Below are positions 1 to 9,303 of a DNA stretch of 41,297 bases, piece by piece. Below the pieces are notes generated by a model. It saw nothing but the letters and a program-made list of their open reading frames with translations. It did not search any database and was not told the DNA's origin. The position numbers were made by a program, and so were the translations under genes. The stretch comes from Spirosoma fluviale (GTDB lineage: Bacteria; Bacteroidota; Bacteroidia; Cytophagales; Cyclobacteriaceae): the NCBI GenBank assembly GCA_945872775.1, contig CAMCBC010000004.1:1-41297 (forward strand), read 5' to 3'. The first letter of the stretch is position 1; each line of letters starts with the position of its first letter.

Positions 1-1
1 T

Positions 2-2254
2 TGGAAAGCGGTTTTTGAAGGAGGGTCTTTTGTTAAAGAAGAACTGATTCTAGAAGTTTTAGGAGATGCATTTGATGCAAAGCTGATTTCTACCAAGTTT
101 TGGAAAGACCTTCAGTTGTATAGCCAACAAAAAGGACAACCAAAGGATATCAAAAATACGAAGTCCTTCGTAAATTTTGCTGCCCTCGAGCATTTAGATG
201 GGTTTGCTTACCTCATTGCGAGAAGTGATTTTAAAAAAGTTGAACCTTCTATTTTACCTATCCTTGAAAGTTTGGTTTACGATTCCGTCTTTCCTGTGGC
301 CCATCCTTTTGAAGGCAATTCCTCCGAGGAGTTTAGCGACTACATTTCTAGGTTGGTACTAGGAAACAAAACCGAATTTTTGAATTTCTTTGCGAAGGTT
401 AGAAATCCTTATTTAACTAGAAAGTTTTTCAATTTGTTGAAATACAAGGGCTTGAAAGAATTGATTAAAGAAAAACATAAGCGCGAAGGGTTAGCAATTT
501 CTGTTGAGCAATTAGAAAGAGTTTTGAAAGTTTTTAACATTAAGGATCAAGTACAAATTGACTATTTTTTACGCGCTTGGTTGGGATTTCTTTTTAATGC
601 TAGCACGCTAAAAAGGTCTGCTCCTTATTTTGTGGTTGTCGTGGGAGAGCTTTTGGAAGAGGAGGGGATTTTAGAAAAAGGTAAACTAGATCTTGATACT
701 TCGTTTGCCTTGTTGTCCAAATTTATGGTGTGGAATGAAGTTGAAAAAAATTACTTTTTTCAACAGGCAAGAGGTTGGGTAGTTGTTGAAGTTACTTCTG
801 CTTCACTAGTAGAATTTACTAAGGAAGAGGAAATCTATGCCTATTTTAGTGAGCTAAAGGATCCTTATTTAAAGGAATTGAAGGGTAAAGGTTTTTTAAA
901 GGTTTGGCTAAATTCATTTTTTGATTTGGCTTCAATTTCTTCCCTAAATGCTTTTATTAAGATTTTTAAAAATAGCTTTTATGAAAACAGCTATAGTTCA
1001 GCTAGAAAGCAAGAGTTATTTTTCAAACAGCTATTTCAAGTTAAGGATTCGTATACTTCCTTTCAAGAGGCAATAGTCTCTAGTCCTCAGTTTTGGATTG
1101 AATTTCGGCAGAATAACCCTACATTTTTTGAGCAATACGAACCTGTGGCTGTACCGAAACCGGTACAAATGAGTCTTATTGAGCTTTTAAACTTTTATTT
1201 GTCCTACGGGGTACTTCCTAAGGAAGAGGGGAGCTTAAAAGCCTTTGTCAAGAAGTTAATGGAATCAAAAAGTGATTCTTTGGCCCAATTGAGAGGTATT
1301 TTTCTTGCGAGTTTGTTAGATAGCAAGAAGAAAAAACTCCTAAATAACTTATTGAGGTATGTGGATGAAAAATGGTTTTATGGGCTCCTGAATCCCAAGC
1401 TTCCTGGAGCGTTGGATAAGTTGGTAGCCGAAGTGAGAAGGAGAACTGGAAGCAACTTTTTTGCAGATTTACGCATGCAACATCCAGTAGATCGGATCTT
1501 ATTTTTTACTGAAAGTGTATCTAAAAGAGGTTCCTCAACCAAAAACTTGGTGGAACTATTGCTGCCTGCTTTTGAGCTGTGGTTGGATACAAAAAGTTCA
1601 GCTGAAGTGACTTCTATGTTTGAAGATAGTGATCAAAAATCTGAAATCTTGCTCTTGATTCAACATGCTAGCAAAAAAGTAAAGAAGGTACTTGAGGAGG
1701 AAAAGAAATCGGAACAGCCCATAGTTGTTGAGCCTGAGGAGGTGGATCTCGGGGAGGGTGTGACGATCAATAATGCAGGAATGGTGCTTTGCTGGCCTTT
1801 TTTTGGTAGATTTTTTGCCGCGCTTGGTTTGGTGGAGCAGGGTAAATTTAAGGGGCAGCAAGCAGAAGAAAGAGCGGTTCAATTGCTCCAGTACCTGGCC
1901 ACAGGATTGACCTCTTTCGAAGAATGGGATTTGAGTTTGAATAAGGTTTTATGTGGAGTTTCCCTAAATACACCCATCTCGCCTAACTTAGAATTGACGA
2001 CAGAGGAGGAGGAACTTGTGAGAAAATTGATCAATGGTACTATATTTAATTGGGAAAAAATGCGTGGTACAAGGTTGGAAACCTTCAGAGAGACCTTTTT
2101 TATGCGAGAGGGTATCTTATATGAAAAAGACAACCGATGGGAGTTGATTGTAGAACGAAAGGCTTATGATGTGCTGATGGATACCATGACTTGGAATATT
2201 TCCATGATAAATTTAAGCTGGATGAAGAAAAGATTGAATGTTCAATGGAAGTGA
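2..2254 (+). CDS. Contractile injection system tape-measure-like protein, C-terminal part (5' end outside the window)
   Basis: Frame is open from base 2 without a stop (WKAVFEGGSFVKEELILEVLGDAF...), so the listed TTG start at 116 is probably internal. C-terminal block 'NNAGMVLCWPFFGRFFAALGLVEQGKFKGQQAEERAVQLLQYLATGL...LNKVLCG...INLSWMKKRLNVQW' matches the recalled pattern of the CIS tape-measure family. Confidence 0.82.
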   Translation, partial: WKAVFEGGSFVKEELILEVLGDAFDAKLISTKFWKDLQLYSQQKGQPKDIKNTKSFVNFAALEHLDGFAYLIARSDFKKVEPSILPILESLVYDSVFPVAHPFEGNSSEEFSDYISRLVLGNKTEFLNFFAKVRNPYLTRKFFNLLKYKGLKELIKEKHKREGLAISVEQLERVLKVFNIKDQVQIDYFLRAWLGFLFNASTLKRSAPYFVVVVGELLEEEGILEKGKLDLDTSFALLSKFMVWNEVEKNYFFQQARGWVVVEVTSASLVEFTKEEEIYAYFSELKDPYLKELKGKGFLKVWLNSFFDLASISSLNAFIKIFKNSFYENSYSSARKQELFFKQLFQVKDSYTSFQEAIVSSPQFWIEFRQNNPTFFEQYEPVAVPKPVQMSLIELLNFYLSYGVLPKEEGSLKAFVKKLMESKSDSLAQLRGIFLASLLDSKKKKLLNNLLRYVDEKWFYGLLNPKLPGALDKLVAEVRRRTGSNFFADLRMQHPVDRILFFTESVSKRGSSTKNLVELLLPAFELWLDTKSSAEVTSMFEDSDQKSEILLLIQHASKKVKKVLEEEKKSEQPIVVEPEEVDLGEGVTINNAGMVLCWPFFGRFFAALGLVEQGKFKGQQAEERAVQLLQYLATGLTSFEEWDLSLNKVLCGVSLNTPISPNLELTTEEEELVRKLINGTIFNWEKMRGTRLETFRETFFMREGILYEKDNRWELIVERKAYDVLMDTMTWNISMINLSWMKKRLNVQWK

Positions 2255-3594
2255 AAAATAGTACTGAAAGGTTAATTCAGCCCATTTTGCAGGACCTAGC
2301 TTGGTTAGAATCCATTCTTGACCTACGAATGAGTGCTTATTTTGAGGAGGAGAGTCCTGATTTTCTCTTCCCAGCCGCTCCCATATGGCCGGGTGAAAGT
2401 ACTCCCTACACGAATTTTGTATCCAAATATAAGTTAGACATTAAGGAGCGAGTGATTCTTTTGATGAGCATGGTTCCTTTGCTAAGTCCTCAAACCTTTG
2501 ACTGCTTTTTCATCCAAAATAAATCCATTGGAAGGCCATTTTCAGAATTTGGTGGTGTAGAAGCGAAATCTCATAAAGGCTTTATTCCTACAGTTGAGAC
2601 AGTCAATTTTGTGTTAAATGGGAAGGATTTATTGAAAAGGCTGGATTTATATAAGGTTTTTTCCGAGGAGCATTTCTTTTCAAAGCGTCAGGTGCTTTCG
2701 TTGAAGAAAAACTCGGAAAACGAATCTTTTTGGTCCAATAGTCTTCAGATTAATGAGGATTTTTTTTATCACTTGATTTCAGGAGAGAAGATTTCCCCCA
2801 AATTTTCCTCCGAATTTCCAGCCAAGGAGCTCACCACCCAATTGCAAATCGATGATTTGGTTCTCAACAAGCAATTGATGGATGAATTGGGTTTGATTTT
2901 GAATTGGATCAAATTTAGGGATGAAATTAAGGCCTCAGAAAAGTTGAGAAAGAGCTTTAGAACAGGCTATAGGGCATTGTTTTATGGTCCTCCTGGCACA
3001 GGTAAGTCCCTCACGGCGGCCATTCTTGGAAAAAATAATGACCTGCCAGTTTACCGAATTGATTTGTCTCAGGTGGTTTCAAAGTATATCGGCGAAACGG
3101 AAAAAAACCTTTCCAGACTTTTGGATGTAGCAGAGCACAAAAACTGGGTATTATTTTTTGATGAGGCGGATTCGCTTTTTTCCAAGCGAACTGAAATCAA
3201 CGATTCGAAGGATAAATATGCCAATCAGGGGACGTCCTACCTATTGCAGCGATTGGAAGAGTACGATGGCTTGGTGATTTTGGCGACAAACCTGCGTCCC
3301 AATATCGATCGAGCTTTTGTCAGACGTTTTCAGTCTATATTGTACTTCAATCTACCTACAGTGGATGAACGAATTAAATTGTGGGAGAATGCATTGAAAA
3401 ATTTTAATTTAGCCAGCGATGTTTCCGTAAAGAAATTGTCTGAAAAATACGAGGTGTCAGGCGCTGCGATTAGCAATGCCATCCAATTCTCATGGTTGAG
3501 TTCCAAGCGGGATCAACGAGACCAAATCACCTCGCTTGATATAGAAGGAGGCTTGTTGCGAGAAATGGCCAAAGAGGGTAGGGCTGTGAAATAG
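2245..3594 (+). CDS. AAA+ ATPase of contractile injection system type
   Basis: Walker A YGPPGTGKS, Walker B VLFFDEADSLF, sensor ILATN and RRF motifs. Likely ATG at 2245 (MEVKNSTERL) overlaps the tape-measure stop; the ORF track start at 2191 lies deeper in the upstream gene. Confidence 0.85.
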   Translation: MEVKNSTERLIQPILQDLAWLESILDLRMSAYFEEESPDFLFPAAPIWPGESTPYTNFVSKYKLDIKERVILLMSMVPLLSPQTFDCFFIQNKSIGRPFSEFGGVEAKSHKGFIPTVETVNFVLNGKDLLKRLDLYKVFSEEHFFSKRQVLSLKKNSENESFWSNSLQINEDFFYHLISGEKISPKFSSEFPAKELTTQLQIDDLVLNKQLMDELGLILNWIKFRDEIKASEKLRKSFRTGYRALFYGPPGTGKSLTAAILGKNNDLPVYRIDLSQVVSKYIGETEKNLSRLLDVAEHKNWVLFFDEADSLFSKRTEINDSKDKYANQGTSYLLQRLEEYDGLVILATNLRPNIDRAFVRRFQSILYFNLPTVDERIKLWENALKNFNLASDVSVKKLSEKYEVSGAAISNAIQFSWLSSKRDQRDQITSLDIEGGLLREMAKEGRAVK

Positions 3595-3697
3595 GAAATG
3601 AGTGCAATCAAAGTTGTTTTATCGCGTGGATTTCCCCTAAATAATCCTAAATTGAGGGAAATTTCGAAACGTTAGTTACCTGTTAATTTGACTTAGA

Positions 3698-4786
3698 ATG
3701 TTTGATTATTGCTACTGGCCTGAAGGAATAGAAATCGAACTCAATAAGCAGTTGGATAATTTTCACCATCAAGCGCAAATGCTTATCGATGGGCAGGTTT
3801 TTTTAGCACTAGCCAACAAAATACTCAAGGCACAAGTAGCGGGTAAGTATTTTGAGTTGATCATTTTACTTCCCAAAGGTTACCGAACCCTTGAAAATGC
3901 AAATTTATTTCACCGGATCACCCAAGCTGGAGCCAAAGTAGGAATTATTGAAATAACGGTCTTTGATGAAGGCTTTGAACAATTTTCCATTTTTGATAAC
4001 CGGCTGTATTACAGCACCAAACGCCTAGAAGGTGAAGTTGATTTTGCAGATTTCTTTTTCAAAAAGCATCAAGATTTTGAGGGATTGATGGAGTCTAGCC
4101 GTTTGGTCAATTCCTATTCCCAGGAAATTAAATTGAGCTTTACTGCTGAAAAATATTTTGTTACTAAGGGAGAGGAGATCAGTTTCTTTTGGGAATCGAC
4201 AAATTCCAATTCCAATGTATTGACTCCAGGGAATCGAATGCTTGACGCACAAGGAGAGGAGCGAATCATCATAGAGGAGGATACCTTTCTAACAATAACT
4301 TCCAAAAATGAAAAAAGTAAAACTTCTTTGTCTATTTTTATTAAGTGTTTGGAAGTAGACCACTTAAAGTTGTCGGTTTCCATTTTCAATAAAGAAATTG
4401 ACGATTATGTACCCATCGATTCTGTCTCAAAAAACAATGAAATATTTGCAGTATATATGAGTGACGTGGTGAAAATTGAGTGGGTATGTAAACCGGGAAC
4501 AACCTTAATTGAGTCACGGCTGGGCAAATTAAATAACATTGGGTTTCATAATTTTGTCTGTTTGGAGAAATTAAGTTTAAACTTTGAAATGCATTTCTTA
4601 AACACAGTGGCTAGTAAAGAAATTCACTTTTATCCAGTACCCAAAGGTAGCGCTAGCTTTGAAGATGAAGAATTTCAGGATGGTATCCATATGATTCAAA
4701 AAGGTGACGTAAAGAAGAGGGAAGAGGTATCAGAAAAGGAAACATTTTTTTCTAAAGTGGTCTCACTATTTAGTTTAAAGAAATAG
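3698..4786 (+). CDS. Uncharacterised protein: alpha/beta N-terminal domain (possibly PLD-like without HKD motif) plus Ig-like beta-sandwich region
   Basis: Long ORF in the co-directional run. N-terminus 'YWPEGIEIELNKQLDNFHHQAQ...FELIILLPKGYRTLENANLFHRITQAGAKVGIIEI'; middle region with 'ISFFWESTNSNSNVLTPG...EEDTFLTITSKNEKS' resembling Ig-like repeats. No signal peptide. Confidence 0.6.
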   Translation: MFDYCYWPEGIEIELNKQLDNFHHQAQMLIDGQVFLALANKILKAQVAGKYFELIILLPKGYRTLENANLFHRITQAGAKVGIIEITVFDEGFEQFSIFDNRLYYSTKRLEGEVDFADFFFKKHQDFEGLMESSRLVNSYSQEIKLSFTAEKYFVTKGEEISFFWESTNSNSNVLTPGNRMLDAQGEERIIIEEDTFLTITSKNEKSKTSLSIFIKCLEVDHLKLSVSIFNKEIDDYVPIDSVSKNNEIFAVYMSDVVKIEWVCKPGTTLIESRLGKLNNIGFHNFVCLEKLSLNFEMHFLNTVASKEIHFYPVPKGSASFEDEEFQDGIHMIQKGDVKKREEVSEKETFFSKVVSLFSLKK

Positions 4787-4787
4787 G

Positions 4788-5861
4788 ATGGGACTAGGAT
4801 CTTTCTTTTTGTTTTGTTCAGGTGTAAGCAAATCTGTTTTAGAGAAATGTCCGGATACCGAAAGAGTGAAGCACGTGAGCATAGGTGCTTCTGTATTATT
4901 TACGGGTATTCTAGCCATGCTTTCTTCCTATTTTGCCTTTAGCTTGATCTTTGAAGCGTATTACATCAATTTTTTTCTCGCTTTTTTTTGGGGATTGATT
5001 ATTTTCAATCTCGACCGATACATCGTGGCTACCCTGCGGAAAAAAGGAGATTTTTGGAACGAAGTGATTCAGATCAGTCCCCGTTTATTTTTATCCACTC
5101 TAATTGCATTGGTAGTATCCAAACCCTTGGAATTACAGCTTTTCAAGTCGGAAATCGATCAAAACCTCAATGAACAAGTGGTGGCGCGTGTTGCACTAGC
5201 AGAAAAGGAATATTTTTCAGCCATCGCCAATATAGATACCGAAAAGAAAAAGTTAGACGTACAGCTCCGAGAATTTTTTGATTTAAAAGAGTTTTACTAC
5301 CAGGAATACAAGTGCGAATGCGATGGCACCTGCGGTACGGGTCAATACGGCAGTGGTAAGGAATGTGAACGAAAACAAAAGAAGTACGAAGATTTTATTT
5401 TAGAATACGAAACCAAAGAGGTCGATATTCGAGAAAGTAAAATGGCCCTGGAAAAAAGTAAGGTTGAGCAGTACACCTTATACCAAGAGGACAAAGAAAA
5501 TATCCAGGCAAACTTTTCTTTGGGACTGCTTTCTAGACTTGAGGCATTACATAATCTGGAGAGTTGGGCACCTTGGACCATAACCTTAATGATCCTTTTT
5601 GTCGAAATTGCCCCCGTTTTGACGAAGTTGTTTTCTTCCAAAGGTCCTTATGATGATTTTTTAGCCTTAGAGGAAAATAACTTTAAAATGGAATACATAA
5701 ACAATATGTATCAAACAGGACAGCAAGTGGAGCAAGGGTATTCGAGTAAATTGCGAGAAGTTCAAAGTATGAAGAAAGAACTCATTTCCGACAAGCAAAA
5801 GAAAGTACAAGAACTTTACCGCGACCTAGGGAGAGAAGTAACTAAACAGATAAACAGGTGA
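4788..5861 (+). CDS. DUF4407-family membrane protein
   Basis: 'FLFCSGVSKSVLEKCPDTERVKHVSIGASVLFTGILAMLSSYFAF' and 'WGLIIFNLDRYIVATLRKKG' are recalled DUF4407 signatures. Several TM helices and a central charged coiled coil. Starts 1 nt after the preceding stop. Confidence 0.8.
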   Translation: MGLGSFFLFCSGVSKSVLEKCPDTERVKHVSIGASVLFTGILAMLSSYFAFSLIFEAYYINFFLAFFWGLIIFNLDRYIVATLRKKGDFWNEVIQISPRLFLSTLIALVVSKPLELQLFKSEIDQNLNEQVVARVALAEKEYFSAIANIDTEKKKLDVQLREFFDLKEFYYQEYKCECDGTCGTGQYGSGKECERKQKKYEDFILEYETKEVDIRESKMALEKSKVEQYTLYQEDKENIQANFSLGLLSRLEALHNLESWAPWTITLMILFVEIAPVLTKLFSSKGPYDDFLALEENNFKMEYINNMYQTGQQVEQGYSSKLREVQSMKKELISDKQKKVQELYRDLGREVTKQINR

Positions 5862-7117
5862 TTGACTGGATAACTAGAAGTTTGTTGGTGCTTGGGTGCT
5901 GGCTTTTTGCACTGGGATCTCTTCATGCTGGAGACAAAGGAGTCAAGTCAATAAGCAATAACTTTGCCTTTGGCGACACGCTGTCGACCCAAACCTTTGT
6001 ATCAGAAAGTGAGCTCAGCTTATTTATTGCAGAGGAGTTGAAGATAAATGAATCTGTTCTGGCATTGAACCAGCAGGAGGTGGATAGTTTGCATCAATTG
6101 TTGAATGAGACAAAGCAGGTGCTGATATCAAGGGCTGATCTGGTCAAATTTTTAGGATTTTCGGTGGCCGTTCCTGAAACCAAATTGGTCATGAGCCAGG
6201 CAATTGAATTGTCTCCAAAAAGTAGAGTTTTACGTCTCGAATTGGATGCAATTCAAGGAGATTCTTTCACCCTAACTTATGTCGTCGAAGCGGATCTTGG
6301 CAATGCAGCAAAGGTTGAAATATTGCTCAATGAGGTTTCGGTTGCAAAAGCTTCTTCAAAGAAACGAGGAAAGAAAATCAACTTAGCCTTTGTGGCAAGC
6401 GAAACAGGCAAGGTTGAAATCGTACTTCGAAGTTTAGGTCCCTTCAAGGAAAAAGGAATTATTGAGGTTCACGCGACTCCTCGAGCCGAACAAATTGTGG
6501 TTAAGAAAATTAGAACAATAAAGGTGAAAAAAGAGCTTGTGGATGCACAGGTTCAGGATACTATTTTCCAAACGGTGGTAGATGAGCGCGTGATTCTCAC
6601 GAATAAATCAAATCTCAAAGGTAAATCGACTCTTCAAAAGCAACTAGACTTCGGTTCTGAAAGTGAAGTCTTGGGTTTTGCACTGTTCTTTTTCCCGTCC
6701 ACAGAGAAAGATAACTTACAAATTTCAAGAAGGGAAACCTACAGAGAAGATCCTTTGGAAGATTTTTCGATGAAGGAATTGAAAGGGAGATCGTTTACTT
6801 ACCTTCCAGAATTCCCCTTTTCTGGATTGGCTGTTTCCTTGACAGATGCACAGCGTAGACTATTTTGGTCCAATGGGAACAATCCTAAATTAGAAGAATG
6901 GAAAGTAAGTCCAAACAGTACAGCTAATTATGCTTTTTTTCAATCCAAAAAAATACAGGACAACGGAATGGTCCAAGTAAAGTTTTCCAATACCTCTGAT
7001 CTTTATGATTTAGATTTTGGATTAAAAATTATTACGCTTACCTTAAAAAAATTCACGGTCAAGCAAGAAGTGGACGTGCAAGAATTTGAAGAGACGATAC
7101 TATTAACCTTATTATGA
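5858..7117 (+). CDS. Secreted/periplasmic beta-rich protein of unknown function
   Basis: GTG start overlapping the previous stop (GTGA). N-terminal signal peptide 'SLLVLGCWLFALGSLHAGDKG'; remainder predominantly beta-pattern. Confidence 0.65.
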   Translation: MIDWITRSLLVLGCWLFALGSLHAGDKGVKSISNNFAFGDTLSTQTFVSESELSLFIAEELKINESVLALNQQEVDSLHQLLNETKQVLISRADLVKFLGFSVAVPETKLVMSQAIELSPKSRVLRLELDAIQGDSFTLTYVVEADLGNAAKVEILLNEVSVAKASSKKRGKKINLAFVASETGKVEIVLRSLGPFKEKGIIEVHATPRAEQIVVKKIRTIKVKKELVDAQVQDTIFQTVVDERVILTNKSNLKGKSTLQKQLDFGSESEVLGFALFFFPSTEKDNLQISRRETYREDPLEDFSMKELKGRSFTYLPEFPFSGLAVSLTDAQRRLFWSNGNNPKLEEWKVSPNSTANYAFFQSKKIQDNGMVQVKFSNTSDLYDLDFGLKIITLTLKKFTVKQEVDVQEFEETILLTLL

Positions 7118-8847
7118 AGCATTCTGTATTCACCTACGCTGGCCTTCTTCTTTTTCTTTTGCTAACCTTTGCGGGTTGCAAAGAGGCCAACCAGCTAAAA
7201 TCTGGTGGCAGGAAGGTCACCTCGGGAATTAAAAAGGCTCAAGGAGCTTCCGATAAGCTCATGAAAAAACTGGGTATTGCAGATTCCGTCTCTCAAAATC
7301 CGGATAGCCTAAACAACTTACTTTCTCCATTGGAACAGAAGTCGTTTATCAATAACTACACGACACTTTACGATATGTTGAATGGACCCAACACCAATCG
7401 TAATTTGCAGGCCCTCGAGTTTGACTCTGCTTCGCTTTCCTACAGAAGACAAGGCGTTAATAAACAAGCGCTTCGCGAAAATGTAGAAGTGTATACCTGG
7501 TATCCTTATTGGATGGGAGACGTTTGGAAAACCTATGATTTCAATTTGATTTCCACAATTTCCTTTTTCACTTACAAGATTGACCCCAAAACAGGGAGTT
7601 ATATCAATCCCGCGCAAATTAGCCAGTGGAGGCAAACCGATTTACTTGATTCTGCAAAAAAACACCAAACAAAGGTCTTGTTAAACCTTTCGCTTGAAGG
7701 AGAAAACAATCACCTGGATTTTCTCAAAAATGAGGCATTGTGGAACACGACCCTTGATTCAGTGGCAGTGCTTTTGACTGAGCGTGATGCAGATGGAATC
7801 GAACTTGAATTTACAGATGTCCCCTTGGATCGAGAAACTAAATTTTTAGACTTTGTTGCCTTCCTAAAAGAGAACCTAGATTCTCGTTTTGTCACTAAAA
7901 AAATAACCGTATCCTTGGTGATTCCTGCAGATGACACCAAGTTTCCTTTTGACCTAGTGAAATTAAATGAGTCAGTAGACTTATTTATTGTAAAAGGAAT
8001 GGATTACCATGAGATTGATGGGACTGTAGCAGCCATAGCTCCATTAAGAAATGAAACCCCGGGAGGTCCTAGCCTTGAGACCACAGTCCTCATGTACCTG
8101 AATAGAGGGCTAGTGGCGGAAAAGTCTATTCTTGCACTACCACTTTATGGATCTCAATGGTCTGGAACTTATGATCCTTCAGAAGGGTACTACAGCACTG
8201 ATTTTGAACGAAAAGTCACCTTATCTGAGGTGAATCGAGTATTCCAATCCAAGGATAGTGTGTATACGATTGTTCCCACGCTGGATGAAACCTCCATGAC
8301 CAATTACTTTTTTCTAGAATTTCCAGATAATTCCTCCATTGAAGGCTGGTACGATGATTCGACTACCTTGGCCAAAAAAATGGATCTTGCACTCTTCAAT
8401 AAATTCAAAGGTGTTGGTTTATATGCACTTGGCTATGATTTAGGGAAAGAAGAGGTTTGGAATGTAGTGGCTCAGAAATTTACTGGGGATATCGTGTACA
8501 TCAAAGACCCAATCAAGGAGATCGATGGTTATCCCATTAAAATTGCGGCTTTCTTTCAAACCTATAAACAGCTGTTTATGGTCACCTTTGCGCTGGCCAC
8601 CTTGGCGATGATCATCGCACTCGCGGTTGCATTTTCAGATTGGAAGTTTAGAGAAACCATTTTGGCTAGACAACTCTACCGCATGCTAACGTTGTCCATT
8701 ACTTGCTTGATTTTTTTGTTGATTTTCTTTGTTTTCGGATGGCTAAATGAGGAAAATTGGAGCTTTTTCGTATTCTTTCTCATAGGTGCAGTCGCGAGCT
8801 ATTTGGTGGAGAAGTATGGAGGATTAATGAAAATCAATAAGCCATGA
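7114..8847 (+). CDS. Lipoprotein with degenerate glycoside hydrolase family 18-like domain and C-terminal TM helices
   Basis: Lipobox 'LLLTFAGC'. GH18-like 'EVYTWYPYWMGDVWKTYDFNLISTISFFTYKIDPKTG' and 'DADGIELEFTDV'. Three hydrophobic helices near the C-terminus. ATGA overlap with the upstream gene. Confidence 0.75.
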   Translation: MKHSVFTYAGLLLFLLLTFAGCKEANQLKSGGRKVTSGIKKAQGASDKLMKKLGIADSVSQNPDSLNNLLSPLEQKSFINNYTTLYDMLNGPNTNRNLQALEFDSASLSYRRQGVNKQALRENVEVYTWYPYWMGDVWKTYDFNLISTISFFTYKIDPKTGSYINPAQISQWRQTDLLDSAKKHQTKVLLNLSLEGENNHLDFLKNEALWNTTLDSVAVLLTERDADGIELEFTDVPLDRETKFLDFVAFLKENLDSRFVTKKITVSLVIPADDTKFPFDLVKLNESVDLFIVKGMDYHEIDGTVAAIAPLRNETPGGPSLETTVLMYLNRGLVAEKSILALPLYGSQWSGTYDPSEGYYSTDFERKVTLSEVNRVFQSKDSVYTIVPTLDETSMTNYFFLEFPDNSSIEGWYDDSTTLAKKMDLALFNKFKGVGLYALGYDLGKEEVWNVVAQKFTGDIVYIKDPIKEIDGYPIKIAAFFQTYKQLFMVTFALATLAMIIALAVAFSDWKFRETILARQLYRMLTLSITCLIFLLIFFVFGWLNEENWSFFVFFLIGAVASYLVEKYGGLMKINKP

Positions 8848-9110
8848 AGGTCGATGTAAAGCAAATCGCAAAGCTTCCAGCGAATGTACTCGCTAAAGAA
8901 GCAAGGTTGTTTTTGATTTTTTCCTACTTGGGAATTTGGATGTGTCTTCCAGTAATGAGTATGATGGACTTAAAGGCTTCAACACCAGTATTGGACTTAA
9001 TTGACGATATTTACCTCATTCAACTTTATTTTGTTGTTTGGTTTTTTATGATAATTACCTTGTATGTAATTCGACTTTTGATTTATTTTTTGGAAAAAAG
9101 ATTTGGTTAA
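8844..9110 (+). CDS. Small two-TM membrane protein
   Basis: 88 aa with two hydrophobic segments; ATGA overlap with the upstream stop supports translation coupling. Confidence 0.6.
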   Translation: MKVDVKQIAKLPANVLAKEARLFLIFSYLGIWMCLPVMSMMDLKASTPVLDLIDDIYLIQLYFVVWFFMIITLYVIRLLIYFLEKRFG

Positions 9111-9148
9111 TGAGTTTTAATTTACAGATCGGTTTACTTTTTTAACTA

Positions 9149-9170
9149 CAAGAAAAAAACCATTTTCTTG
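9149..9170 (+). terminator. AT-rich hairpin, possible weak terminator/attenuator
   Basis: Perfect inverted repeat CAAGAAAA-AAACCA-TTTTCTTG followed by a T-rich stretch (GTTATATTTTTTAATT) 39 nt after the stop of the 88-aa ORF. Confidence 0.35.
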
Positions 9171-9303
9171 GTTATATTTTTTAATTCTCTTCCCTTTTAA
9201 GTAGGATTTACCTCCATTACTCACTAATTTCATGCGAATCTATCTTCGTTAGAATTCATCCGGTTGAGTTATTAAATCATTTCATTCTCTTTTAATAATT
9301 TTA

